In this document: positions 7,186-13,341 of the stretch, piece by piece
Position numbering within the stretch: the stretch's first letter is position 1
How the letters are laid out: each line of letters begins with the position of its first letter
Source: a virus
Strand: one strand, 5' to 3'
IMG/VR virus record: IMGVR_UViG_3300018412_000037
Coordinates: 1 to 28,464 of that record
DNA length: 28,464 bases
Translations under genes and position numbers: made by a program
The notes under the pieces: generated by a model
Database searches by the model: none
Seen by the model: only the letters and a program-made list of their open reading frames with translations
Told to the model about the DNA's origin: nothing

Positions 7186-7463
7186 TGCATGGCCTCGTCG
7201 ATGTGGCGCTCAATCATTGCGGAGTTATCCGGAGCTGGCCCTTCAAAATAAAGATCCCAGTCAACTCCATACCTACCTACACCAAGCTGACTATTCTCCT
7301 TAATCCACCGATACCGCGCAGCGTCTTTTTCTGCCGCAGCGAGCTTATTCATCAGACCAAGGAGTTGCTCGTATCTTACTGGTGTGGATATTGATTCCAT
7401 ACCATCATCGCACCATTTCTTTAGTATCGCCTTAGCATCATCAATCTTATCCAAATCAATCAT
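7176..7463 (-). CDS. Hypothetical phage protein with RYRWIKE motif
   Basis: A 95-residue acidic protein with an excellent ribosome site (GGAGGAGTGAGAG) before the ATG at 7463. The middle contains LAAAEKDAARYRWIKEN (about residues 41-57), and the end reads MIERHIDEAMQ. This helix-RYRW-linker-'IDxAI' layout is common in small phage accessory proteins of Proteobacteria whose role is not known. It overlaps the next gene by 10 bases and follows the upstream stop by 3 bases. Confidence 0.65.
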   Translation of the reverse strand: MIDLDKIDDAKAILKKWCDDGMESISTPVRYEQLLGLMNKLAAAEKDAARYRWIKENSQLGVGRYGVDWDLYFEGPAPDNSAMIERHIDEAMQCK

Positions 7464-7466
7464 CTC

Positions 7467-7742
7467 TCACTCCTCCAACACCACTTGCCCACCCGCCATC
7501 TCCTCCAGCATGCGCCGCAGATGATGCAGGCACCCCGCCGGGAATGGCTGCTTGGCCAGCCCTTTGAAAATCAGATAAACCCGCTTATGATCCACCAGGC
7601 CAGGCAACTGCCTGTTGACGCAGCGGCGAATTGCCGTGTTTACCTTCCCGGCTCGGTGTACCTCGGCGCACAGCTCGACCGTGACCAGCGCAGACAGGTA
7701 GGAGCATGCCTCGGCGTCGCGGGATGTGTAGGTTGTGATCAC
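7467..7742 (-). CDS. Hypothetical phage protein
   Basis: A 91-residue protein beginning at GTG (7742), whose TGA-containing overlap (GTGA) with the ANR gene implies translational coupling; GAGAGGTAG lies upstream. The sequence is mixed helical, with YLSALVTVELCAEVHRAGKVNTAIRRCVNRQLPG in the N-terminal half and a C-terminal HHLRRMLEEMAGGQVVLEE. I recognise no domain. Three cysteines are scattered rather than in a metal-site pattern. It belongs to the leftward block driven by the promoter at 8313-8341. Confidence 0.6.
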   Translation of the reverse strand: MITTYTSRDAEACSYLSALVTVELCAEVHRAGKVNTAIRRCVNRQLPGLVDHKRVYLIFKGLAKQPFPAGCLHHLRRMLEEMAGGQVVLEE

Positions 7743-7921
7743 TGAGCTACCTCTCGAGCAAAGCGCGACTCACAGAACCCGGCGCGAGCATTGCACCATT
7801 CGCGGTTCTGCTCCTTTGTGCAGTAAGCACCAGCCAGGCGCCATGCTGTGGCGGCCTCTTTGGCTTTACCTTGGTTTTCCATCTGCGCCGCTTCCGCTGC
7901 GAACTCGTTGAATGCTTTCAT
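7739..7921 (-). CDS. ANR-family-like small transcriptional regulator
   Basis: A 60-residue protein matching the pattern of ANR proteins (AraC-negative regulators related to PerC). The sequence FNEFAAEAAQMENQGKAKEAATAWRLAG covers residues 4-31, and CTKEQNREWCNARAGFC follows at 34-50. The Glu-x-x-Gly-x-x-x-x-Ala-x-x-x-Trp and NR-x-W-C-x-x-R-A-x-F-C signatures are the family marks. Known ANR proteins in enteric pathogens bind AraC-like activators and reduce virulence gene expression; phage-borne copies could affect host regulation. The ATG has GGAGAG upstream. Assignment rests on motif memory, not on a search. Confidence 0.65.
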   Translation of the reverse strand: MKAFNEFAAEAAQMENQGKAKEAATAWRLAGAYCTKEQNREWCNARAGFCESRFAREVAQ

Positions 7922-7966
7922 GGTTATCTCTCCGTGTTGGTTGTGCTGCCAAGTGCAGTGGCGTCC

Positions 7967-8284
7967 CTACAGGGCAGCCTTGATGTCGTCGATTGCCTTG
8001 CTTATGGCGGCAAGCTCATCTTCATTGAAGGTCAGGTGCTCTTTCCAGTTGCCATAGTAGCGCCCGATCCTGCGATGGACCCTAGACAGTTTTACTTGGC
8101 TGACCCCGGCAACGTCGCAGATCGCAGATACTCGAATGCCGCAATCTATCGCCGCGCGCACCCGATCCATGACTGGCTCAACGCGCTTAGCATCCTCCTC
8201 CATTCTCTCCTTGTAGAAATTTCCGGTTCCAGCAGGGCGACCTGGGCGGCGCTTAACCTTCTGTGCTTGGGTGTTTTGGCTCAT
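7967..8284 (-). CDS. DNA-binding protein with AT-hook-like N-terminus and helix-turn-helix
   Basis: A 105-residue protein. I chose the ATG at 8284 because AAGGGG lies upstream and the longer frame would start within the promoter. Residues 10-19 (KVKRRPGRPA) match an AT-hook core (basic residues around Gly-Arg-Pro). The middle (about 43-72) reads IDCGIRVSAICDVAGVSQVKLSRVHRRIG, a convincing helix-turn-helix. The C-terminus is acidic and helical. It is the first gene behind the promoter at 8313-8341 and could regulate that promoter or the small genes that follow. Family name not recognised. Confidence 0.65.
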   Translation of the reverse strand: MSQNTQAQKVKRRPGRPAGTGNFYKERMEEDAKRVEPVMDRVRAAIDCGIRVSAICDVAGVSQVKLSRVHRRIGRYYGNWKEHLTFNEDELAAISKAIDDIKAAL

Positions 8285-8312
8285 TCTTTGCCCCTTCTGT
8301 TTTGGTGAGGCA

Positions 8313-8341
8313 ATTATCACAAAAAAACAATTGCGTGTAAA
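8313..8341 (-). promoter_or_regulatory. Sigma70-like leftward promoter
   Basis: On the minus strand, TTTACA (8341-8336) and GATAAT (8318-8313) are separated by 17 bases, an excellent promoter match. Transcription would start near 8306, with the gene at 8284 next. A short CAATT...AATTG inverted repeat spans the -10 region and could be an operator half-site pair. The gap 8285-8414 otherwise holds nothing I can identify. The promoter implies that the small-gene block 6542-8284 can be expressed separately from the nin-like block upstream. Confidence 0.7.
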
Positions 8342-8414
8342 GTTAATGCGTCCCCCGATCCGCTTGGCCAGCAGCGAACCCTCCTAGATCATGGAGTCGC
8401 AAATTTCCTAAATC

Positions 8415-8990
8415 TCATAAATGATAATCATCACAAATACTCTGTAATTTTTTCAGTTTTGCTTTGTACTCAACCTCGATCGCTTGGTAGTCCTCGCGGC
8501 GGTATCTCTTTGGCTCATGCGTGCCTTCTAACCACTCGACGCGCTCAAGGCCTATTTTGGCTATCAGCGCCGGTCGGTAGGCTGTCAGATTTCCGGACAG
8601 ATGCGAGTTGCAAGGGGCGCATTGTAGGTGGCAGTTGTCAGGCTCGAATCGCAGCTCTGGATTGCTTCCTGCTGGGCGGTAGTGGCCAGCATGGTTCTGG
8701 CCTTGGTGATGGCGGCCGCAGCTAATGCACGGCTGCCCTCCATCCCTAGCGCGAACCCAGGCATTGAACGAGGCTTGCGCCTTCTTCATCCAGTACCCTG
8801 TCGGTTTCACGTCAAGCTTTCGCTGGCGTGACTCCGACCTTGCTTTGCGCTCTCGAACCTTGGCTGACCTCTCCCGTGCAAACTCTATCGCGTGAGCGTG
8901 ACAGCAGAACCAACCAGCAGGAACCTTAACCCCTGATTCTGCTGGCTTGTACTCTGCGCATTGCTTGCACTTTCGGGTGCTATTCGCCAT
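8415..8990 (-). CDS. ninG: NinG/Rap recombination protein
   Basis: A 191-residue protein of the NinG (Rap) family of lambdoid phages. Starting from the ATG at 8990 (AGGA upstream), it has an N-terminal zinc-binding pattern (Cys8, Cys11, Cys29/30), a basic helical linker (about 38-70), and an HNH-like C-terminal core with Cys88-x2-Cys91, GQNHAGHYRPAG (97-108) and CHLQCAPCNSH (120-130). Lambda Rap binds branched DNA and promotes RecBCD-dependent recombination of phage DNA with plasmids or prophages. The gene overlaps the phosphatase gene upstream by 11 bases, as in lambda, where ninG and ninI are also in one operon. Confidence 0.9.
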   Translation of the reverse strand: MANSTRKCKQCAEYKPAESGVKVPAGWFCCHAHAIEFARERSAKVRERKARSESRQRKLDVKPTGYWMKKAQASFNAWVRARDGGQPCISCGRHHQGQNHAGHYRPAGSNPELRFEPDNCHLQCAPCNSHLSGNLTAYRPALIAKIGLERVEWLEGTHEPKRYRREDYQAIEVEYKAKLKKLQSICDDYHL

Positions 8991-9711
8991 CTTTCTTATC
9001 CTGCTGGATATCCATGCTGGCGACCATAGAGCCAAGGTCTAGGAATGTGAAATATCCACCATCATTTGGCCTCCACCCCATAGTGTCTATGTGAATTACA
9101 TTCCATAGAGCAACTGGCTTCCTCAGTGGTGTGTGGCCAACTACCAGAGCGCGAATCCCATCAACACCCGACTGATCGCTGGTCTCTATGCGCTTGCGAG
9201 ACCACATGCACGCATTCATAACTAGCTTTAAGTCTTTGCCACTTGAGTGTCCAGATAATGCCTGCCGAAGTTGATCCCATGAAGGGTATGGGCAATCTGC
9301 ATGAACAAGACCAACCAATCCCTCATCAGTATCAATCTCGATAGCAACTGGAAGATCCCTAAATCTTGCCGCAAAATCACCCTTCTCAAAATCAGTAAGA
9401 GATGAAAACCACACTCCTCCATTTTGAATCCAGTTTCCAATATCGCACGTGTCATGACGACACACGTAATCATCGTGATTGCCACGCACTGGATGGAACC
9501 ACGGCTTATCCAGCCAGGCCAGCACCTGCTCACACTCCGGGCCACGGTCAACCAAGTCCCCCACAGAGAACAGCCGATCGCATTCAGGGTTGAATCCAAG
9601 GCGGTCCAATGCTTCCTGCAGCCTGGTGAAATGGCCATGGATATCTCCAACGGCAAAATCACGGCCAGCAGTATTGATTGTGAAGTGCTTTATCATCTTT
9701 AAATTATTCAT
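8980..9711 (-). CDS. ninI: Serine/threonine protein phosphatase (NinI-like)
   Basis: A 243-residue metallophosphatase of the PPP family, as in lambda NinI (PP-lambda). All active-site motifs are present: GDIHG (22-26), GDLVDRG (51-57), GNHD (77-80), a metal-binding His in LVHADCPYP (His137) and VGHTPL (191-196, His193). These residues hold two metal ions, usually Mn2+, and remove phosphate from Ser/Thr (and sometimes Tyr or His). Length is close to the lambda enzyme, slightly longer. The start at 9711 overlaps the antirepressor gene by 8 bases; an internal ATG six codons in is a possible alternative. Its phage target is unknown. Confidence 0.92.
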   Translation of the reverse strand: MNNLKMIKHFTINTAGRDFAVGDIHGHFTRLQEALDRLGFNPECDRLFSVGDLVDRGPECEQVLAWLDKPWFHPVRGNHDDYVCRHDTCDIGNWIQNGGVWFSSLTDFEKGDFAARFRDLPVAIEIDTDEGLVGLVHADCPYPSWDQLRQALSGHSSGKDLKLVMNACMWSRKRIETSDQSGVDGIRALVVGHTPLRKPVALWNVIHIDTMGWRPNDGGYFTFLDLGSMVASMDIQQDKKDGE

Positions 9712-10423
9712 GATCGCTACCCATCAGTTTCTTTGCTTCATGCTTGGCCAGCTCACCAGCCATCCACTCAACTCCTTTCGGTGTGAACTTGGCCTGTGAG
9801 TAGGCGTGTGAGCTATCACCATGCTCTGCCATTCCAGCCTTAACCACGAACCGACCGGCGTCGATGTGATCGGCGTACGGGGGCATAACCCCAGCCAGCC
9901 GATACATAACCTTGTTGCCGATCAAGAACTCGCGCAGATCTGTCTCTTTTACCTTGAGCAGCTTTGCTACTTGGCGGAATCCGAGATTGCCGGTTGACTC
10001 GACATAGCGATCTACGAACTCAGCCTTTGGCGCGGCAATGGCAAGTTGCGCCTGTGATTGCTCAAGCTCCATTGCCAGGCGGCCTGCCTCAAGCAGTGCG
10101 GCGGCGTAGGTTTGCGGCACTTGTGGCTTTTGCATGGCCTTCAGCTTATCCAGAACATTGCGGCGCACGGACTTTGACTCCCTCATCCCAACCAGCATCA
10201 TCTGGTCAAGCGTAAGATCGTAATATGCGCTCTCAGTTTGGTTGCTATTTAACCGGAATTTTTTTCCGGTTTCGTCCAAGTCCAGCTCATCCTGAACCTT
10301 TAGCAGAAACTTGCGTGGCTCATGTACTGACTCACCTGCATTTGAGCGCTCATTGTTAACAATCTCAAGCAACTCTAGGCTGCTCATGGTCATTTCGGAT
10401 GACATTGCGATCAGGTTATTCAT
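9704..10423 (-). CDS. Rha/KilAC-type phage antirepressor
   Basis: A 239-residue protein with two domains. The N-terminal half (about 12-100) carries the Rha-like pattern SAYYDLTLDQMMLVGMRESKSVRRNVLDKLKAMQ. The C-terminal half (about 128-230) is the KilAC/ANT domain: APKAEFVDRYVES..., GFRQVAKLLKVKETDLREFLI, then RFVVKAGM...SQAKFTPKGVEWM. Such proteins are antirepressors or lytic-phase regulators in phages such as P22 and phi80. Start at 10423 chosen for AGGGG upstream; the frame opens slightly earlier. No phage repressor or integrase is visible in the window, so its partner is either outside, is the XRE protein at 15114, or is a host or prophage protein. Confidence 0.85.
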   Translation of the reverse strand: MNNLIAMSSEMTMSSLELLEIVNNERSNAGESVHEPRKFLLKVQDELDLDETGKKFRLNSNQTESAYYDLTLDQMMLVGMRESKSVRRNVLDKLKAMQKPQVPQTYAAALLEAGRLAMELEQSQAQLAIAAPKAEFVDRYVESTGNLGFRQVAKLLKVKETDLREFLIGNKVMYRLAGVMPPYADHIDAGRFVVKAGMAEHGDSSHAYSQAKFTPKGVEWMAGELAKHEAKKLMGSDHE

Positions 10424-10670
10424 AGCTAACCCCTGCATCATCTAGGCTATCAATAATATTCAACCGATAACTATCCTGCTCTTCGTTGCAGCATCGCGGC
10501 ATTTGAACGCACAGCGTGGCGCGTGATTCCTGCCAAGACTCCCACGCAAGCTGGACTCTAGGGTGGCCGTAAGCTCCTTCAATAATGATTCCGCAGTTTG
10601 TTTCAGCTGGTTTAAGCGTGTAACCGCGCTTGCAGCACCAAGCCTCAAACTCTTCCCGCATCTTGTCCAT
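10416..10670 (-). CDS. Phage hypothetical protein with W-x2-W-x2-SR motif
   Basis: An 84-residue protein. The ATG at 10670 has GGAG at the right distance, and the reading frame continues upstream only through a terminator hairpin, so the longer version is unlikely. The sequence MREEFEAWCCKRGYTL...YGHPRVQLAWESWQESRATLCVQMP is the pattern seen in many short phage proteins in which an N-terminal 'FExW' helix is followed by 'xxWxxWxxSR'. Function unknown. Its 3' end overlaps the antirepressor gene by 8 bases. Its own expression may be set by the leader hairpins at 10684-10782. Confidence 0.7.
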   Translation of the reverse strand: MDKMREEFEAWCCKRGYTLKPAETNCGIIIEGAYGHPRVQLAWESWQESRATLCVQMPRCCNEEQDSYRLNIIDSLDDAGVSYE

Positions 10671-10683
10671 GTAAATCTCCAGA

Positions 10684-10731
10684 AATAAAAAACCCCACAA
10701 GTGGCTGGTGCAAGCAGCCAATTGCGGGGTT
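10684..10731 (-). terminator. Strong leader terminator or attenuator
   Basis: On the minus strand a long hairpin is formed by AACCCCGCAA...GGCTG (10731 downward) and CAGCC...TTGTGGGGTT, with a 7-base loop at 10708-10714, a single mismatch and one G-U pair. It is followed by TTTTTTATTT (10690-10681). The ribosome site of the gene at 10670 begins right behind it. It lies between two genes of one operon, so it would lower expression of the antirepressor and everything downstream unless overcome. Confidence 0.8.
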
Positions 10732-10742
10732 AGGTTTTGCAA

Positions 10743-10782
10743 CCTTTGGTCTGTATCCATCTTGCACATGGCAGACCAAAGG
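10743..10782 (-). repeat. Perfect 11-base inverted repeat in the leader
   Basis: CCTTTGGTCTG (10743-10753) and CAGACCAAAGG (10772-10782) are exact reverse complements separated by 18 bases. It sits just upstream of the terminator hairpin on the leftward transcript and just downstream of the candidate promoter. It could be an operator or a first RNA stem of a two-hairpin regulatory leader. Confidence 0.6.
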
Positions 10783-10794
10783 CAACTGGTATGA

Positions 10795-10823
10795 ATCCTA
10801 TCTCAAACCCTGCCATCCTGCAA
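10795..10823 (-). promoter_or_regulatory. Candidate leftward promoter before the leader hairpins
   Basis: On the minus strand TTGCAG (10823-10818) and TAGGAT (10800-10795) are separated by 17 bases. Both boxes are imperfect. Transcription near 10788 would start just before the 11-base inverted repeat and the terminator hairpin, which gives the leader a sensible layout. It overlaps the end of the gene at 10803. Confidence 0.4.
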
Positions 10824-11018
10824 CCTAAGCATAAATGATTTTATGAGCAGAGGACTCAGGCCGTTATTTCTCGCCTCTCGATTTACGGCCTCAGAAACGC
10901 GCCGTGCGCATTCGGCCTCATTGCCGCGCCTATGCCATTCCATCTTGCCCAGCTCTGCAACCAACCTCTTCGCAAGCAGCCTGGCGGCGATCCGATCTTG
11001 TTCGGTGAGTGGCTTCAT
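10803..11018 (-). CDS. Hypothetical phage protein, helical and basic
   Basis: A 71-residue protein. I chose the ATG at 11018 because it forms an ATGA overlap with the stop of the 28-residue membrane gene and has GGGGTGGGG upstream; the longer frame would cross that gene. The sequence MKPLTEQDRIAARLLAKRLVAEL...NEAECARRVSEAVNREARNNG is mostly helix, ending in LLIKSFMLRLQDGRV. No domain recognised. It may be a small DNA-binding or adaptor protein, but this is inference from charge and size only. Confidence 0.55.
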   Translation of the reverse strand: MKPLTEQDRIAARLLAKRLVAELGKMEWHRRGNEAECARRVSEAVNREARNNGLSPLLIKSFMLRLQDGRV

Positions 11019-11101
11019 GCCCCACCCCATACGTTCAGTGCCACCAGGAATGACACCGAACCAAAAACAAAAATAAATGCAGCGCCAATTATCACCTTCA
11101 T
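11015..11101 (-). CDS. 28-residue single-span membrane peptide
   Basis: A very short gene, MKVIIGAAFIFVFGSVSFLV followed by ALNVWGGA, almost entirely hydrophobic and able to span the membrane once. Evidence that it is translated: a strong GGAGGAG site before the ATG, an ATGA overlap with the end of ninB upstream, and another ATGA overlap with the next gene. Such junctions on both sides are unlikely for a chance frame. No homologue recognised. It could be a small membrane regulator or simply keep translation coupled across the junction. Confidence 0.6.
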   Translation of the reverse strand: MKVIIGAAFIFVFGSVSFLVALNVWGGA

Positions 11102-11541
11102 AATCCCAACTCCTCCTTCCTGAGTCTGTCGTACTCACACTCTTCGGGGATTGTCAGCAGCAGCCCGTAGTTCAGCGCCCAGTGATATACCATATCCAGG
11201 TACAACTTGAACTCCCCAACATCCAGCCCTGAAGTTCCGCGCAGGGTACTACGCCTCGTTGAAACCCCGGTGATCACGTCAGTATCCATCACATCTTCGT
11301 GACCAAGGTACGTGTGGCACATCGCATCGTGAACCCATTGCACGGTGGCGAAATCCTTTCCTTTCGATTTAAGCCAGTCACTAATCTCTCGATACCACAT
11401 CCACGAAAGGCTGTTCTGACTCAAGCTCCTGGATTTCTTCCCGGACAGCTTTACCTGGACAGGCCCATCAGCCAGCATCGCCGTTACCTTGGCGATAAGC
11501 TCCTGAGTGTCGAGCCCGTCGATGATGGTTATCGTTGTCAT
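11098..11541 (-). CDS. ninB: NinB-family recombination protein
   Basis: A 147-residue protein with the NinB pattern: VQVKLSGKKSRSLSQNSLSWMWYREISDWL (about residues 28-57), a His-rich middle (VHDAMCHTYLG), and a C-terminal LDMVYHWALNYGLLLTIPEECEYDRL. In lambda, NinB (Orf) works with SSB in the Red recombination pathway and can replace RecFOR. RecT, an exonuclease and an SSB are encoded on the other strand of this phage, so a complete recombination set is present. The ATG at 11541 has GGTGGAG upstream and overlaps the upstream stop (ATGA). Confidence 0.85.
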   Translation of the reverse strand: MTTITIIDGLDTQELIAKVTAMLADGPVQVKLSGKKSRSLSQNSLSWMWYREISDWLKSKGKDFATVQWVHDAMCHTYLGHEDVMDTDVITGVSTRRSTLRGTSGLDVGEFKLYLDMVYHWALNYGLLLTIPEECEYDRLRKEELGL

Positions 11542-11912
11542 TGCTCCACCTTGAAGTGCCACAGGTATCCGGCGCTTTCCCTTTCACCCTTGCAGGCTGC
11601 GTATGCTGTCTGATAGTTGAACCCAGCATTCACAACCTCGCGCCTTCCGCAGAACTCGTACCGCTCACCACGAGACCCTTCCATGTTGCTTACGGCCACC
11701 ATGACTCGCCGCTTGTTCTGGCGCAGGACTATTCCAAATCGACGCGCCCGCTTTGCGTAACCGCTAATTGTCCCGAGAGAGATCCCGAACTCATCAGCGC
11801 AAGCCTGCAAGCCCTTGCCGGATTCCAGCGCTTCGTATATCTGCTTTCCTCTCGGGCTTACCCAGGTTCCGCAAAACTCGAGATACCCTGGTTTTCTTGC
11901 GTGCTTGCTCAT
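11538..11912 (-). CDS. Helix-turn-helix hypothetical protein
   Basis: A 124-residue protein. Residues 33-60 (GKGLQACADEFGISLGTISGYAKRARRFG) form a plausible helix-turn-helix. The N-terminus has FCGTWVSPRGKQIYEAL, and the C-terminal part holds RRVMVAVSNMEGSRGERYEFCG and CKGERESAGYLWHF, which may be a small beta-rich module. It is coupled to both neighbours by ATGA overlaps. Probably a DNA-binding regulator or packaging/replication accessory; no named family recognised. Confidence 0.65.
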   Translation of the reverse strand: MSKHARKPGYLEFCGTWVSPRGKQIYEALESGKGLQACADEFGISLGTISGYAKRARRFGIVLRQNKRRVMVAVSNMEGSRGERYEFCGRREVVNAGFNYQTAYAACKGERESAGYLWHFKVEQ

Positions 11913-12277
11913 GGCTTCACCATGTATTTTCTAACGGTGCTGCGCTGGCACTTCAGGATTTCAGCCGCCAGGGTAACGTTGTTGTTGGTTTGCATGACTT
12001 GACTGACAGCCTCCATGTAAGCCTCTGTTAGCATTTCCTTTGCCGTACTGTTACCAACGTCTAGGCATACCACGTCAAATGGTTTGTAGGTGCGATTGCT
12101 TGCGTCATTAAGCCATTTGCGCATTGTCCACCTGTTTATCTGAAGCAGCTCACTGGCGGCGGTCTGGTTTCCGTGACAAGCAATCAGCGCGGTATTGATT
12201 GCCGTCTGCATGACATCAGCCTTGATGTCGTCCAGCGTCGCGCCATCAGCCAAGCGCATCTCGATATGCTTTTTCAT
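11909..12277 (-). CDS. Protein with two Fis-like helix-turn-helix units
   Basis: A 122-residue protein in which the same motif occurs twice. Residues 25-56 read TAINTALIACHGNQTAASELL...RWTMRKWL, and residues 88-119 read MEAVSQVMQTNNNVTLAAEILKCQRSTVRKYM. Both follow the Fis/HTH_8 pattern (helix, 'GN-x-T-x-AA-x-x-L', then 'RxTxRK'). Fis binds as a dimer; a tandem copy in one chain would mimic that. GGAGATGG precedes the ATG and the gene overlaps both neighbours by 4 bases. It may regulate phage promoters or shape DNA at the replication origin; the latter is inference. Confidence 0.7.
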   Translation of the reverse strand: MKKHIEMRLADGATLDDIKADVMQTAINTALIACHGNQTAASELLQINRWTMRKWLNDASNRTYKPFDVVCLDVGNSTAKEMLTEAYMEAVSQVMQTNNNVTLAAEILKCQRSTVRKYMVKP

Positions 12278-12618
12278 TCCATCTCCTTGCCAATCTGAGC
12301 CGCTGCGCGGGTGATTGCGCGGCGGGTTCTATCAAGCCGCTCGCTTTCGTCATCAAATATTTCGCTTAGGCCGATATGGGTCTCGTCGTTGAATACTGTT
12401 CTGGCGTAAACGAAACTCTTCATGCCAATCGCGTCATGGCTTACGTCGATGCATAACTTCACAGCCAGCCGCAGCGCCTGCCCGTCATCATCAAGAGGGC
12501 GCCACTCTTCACGCCCTGTTTCAGGGTCGTCGTAGTAATATGCGCCGGCGCTTCTTCTCCACTCAATTTCAACTCCAGCCGCCTTAGCCGCCAACTCTAA
12601 CATTTCACGATCTGTCAT
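12274..12618 (-). CDS. Phage hypothetical protein with W-x-P-L-x-D-D-G motif
   Basis: A 114-residue protein from the ATG at 12618 (GAAGGTGG upstream; ATGA overlap with the previous gene). The segment REEWRPLDDDGQALRLAVKLCID (about residues 37-59) is the mark of a widespread family of short phage proteins in which a Trp-x-Pro-Leu-x-Asp-Asp-Gly turn precedes a helix; its function is not known. The C-terminus is helical and charged (RLDRTRRAITRAAAQIGKEME). It sits among DNA-binding proteins in the early block. Confidence 0.7.
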   Translation of the reverse strand: MTDREMLELAAKAAGVEIEWRRSAGAYYYDDPETGREEWRPLDDDGQALRLAVKLCIDVSHDAIGMKSFVYARTVFNDETHIGLSEIFDDESERLDRTRRAITRAAAQIGKEME

Positions 12619-13112
12619 TTTGCCACCTTCTCCCACGTGTACCCTGCGTAACTGCTGATTGTCCCGTTTACTGCCTTGCTCACCATGCTGGATGGAAATC
12701 CTTCCTCGTGCGCATGACTGAGTGATCTAAACCTCACCACCCCTAGCGTTTCGCTGGTTCCGACATGCTCGTAAGACTCCGGCTCATAGGGTGGAAGCAA
12801 ACCCTTCTTGCGCATCGTCGCAACAAGGCTCCTGAGTGACGATACAAGCATTCCTGTGCGCCTAGCCATGTCATCGTATTGGATTGACTCTCCAATGCTG
12901 TCTATGAGCATCTGGCGAGCTATATCGGTCTTTGTGCAACCCTTCTTGCGTGGAGTTGGTATCAATCCAGCAGCCCGCATCCGATAGGTGATTACTCTCA
13001 CTGCCACACTATCAAGACCTGTTGCAATCTCGATCTCCTTGTAGCGGCCTGTTGGGTCAACCATCTTTGCGATCATGCCTCTGGCAATTGCTGTTGCTTG
13101 TCCGCGCTCCAT
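12615..13112 (-). CDS. Winged-helix protein with a C-terminal NUMOD1-like motif
   Basis: A 165-residue protein with two similar helix-turn-helix-like units. The first, residues 17-57, contains RYKEIEIATGLDSVAVRVITYRMRAAGLIP; the second, 71-108, contains QYDDMARRTGMLVSSLRSLVATMRKKGLLPP. The C-terminal part (127-162) reads VRFRSLSHAHEEGFPSSMVSKAVNG...YAGYTWEKV. This resembles the NUMOD1/IENR1 DNA-binding motif of homing endonucleases ('S.xxA...S.I.kxxxG....a.GY.W'). No nuclease motif is present. It may have been derived from a homing endonuclease or a regulator that took up its DNA-binding part. The ATG at 13112 has GGGGGTGAT upstream. Domain calls are by eye. Confidence 0.65.
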   Translation of the reverse strand: MERGQATAIARGMIAKMVDPTGRYKEIEIATGLDSVAVRVITYRMRAAGLIPTPRKKGCTKTDIARQMLIDSIGESIQYDDMARRTGMLVSSLRSLVATMRKKGLLPPYEPESYEHVGTSETLGVVRFRSLSHAHEEGFPSSMVSKAVNGTISSYAGYTWEKVAK

Positions 13113-13113
13113 A

Positions 13114-13341
13114 TCACCCCCTGTTGATTGCCATAACCTGCGGAGGACGAACTATCTCGCCGGTTGCCATAGCTTGCACTCCGCGACCGTTGAACATCAG
13201 GCCGTCACCGCCCCAAATTCCTGGCGATACCTTAGTGAGTGGACCTCCAAGGTCAGACTCAGGCTGCCCCGTGAATCCAACTATCACCACATTTCCAAGC
13301 GGATCGAAGTCGTTCCCCATGAATGCTTGCTTACTGCCCAT
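13114..13341 (-). CDS. Hypothetical phage protein
   Basis: A 75-residue glycine-rich protein with an excellent site (GGAGGAAAG) before the ATG at 13341. It starts within the end of the helicase-loader-like gene (11-base overlap) and ends 2 bases before the next start. The sequence VVIVGFTGQPESDLGGPLTKVSPGIWGGDGLMFNGRGVQAM suggests a small beta fold. No domain or motif recognised. Gene packing is the main support. Confidence 0.55.
   Translation of the reverse strand: MGSKQAFMGNDFDPLGNVVIVGFTGQPESDLGGPLTKVSPGIWGGDGLMFNGRGVQAMATGEIVRPPQVMAINRG

Noticed and set aside
8415-8450. Fur-box-like ATGATAATCAT palindrome
   Set aside because: It lies inside the last codons of ninG with no promoter facing a gene there; about two thirds identity to the Fur consensus can arise by chance.
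10671-10769. Longer N-terminus for the gene at 10416 (additional 33 residues)
   Set aside because: It would be translated through a strong terminator hairpin, and the ATG at 10670 has its own good ribosome site.
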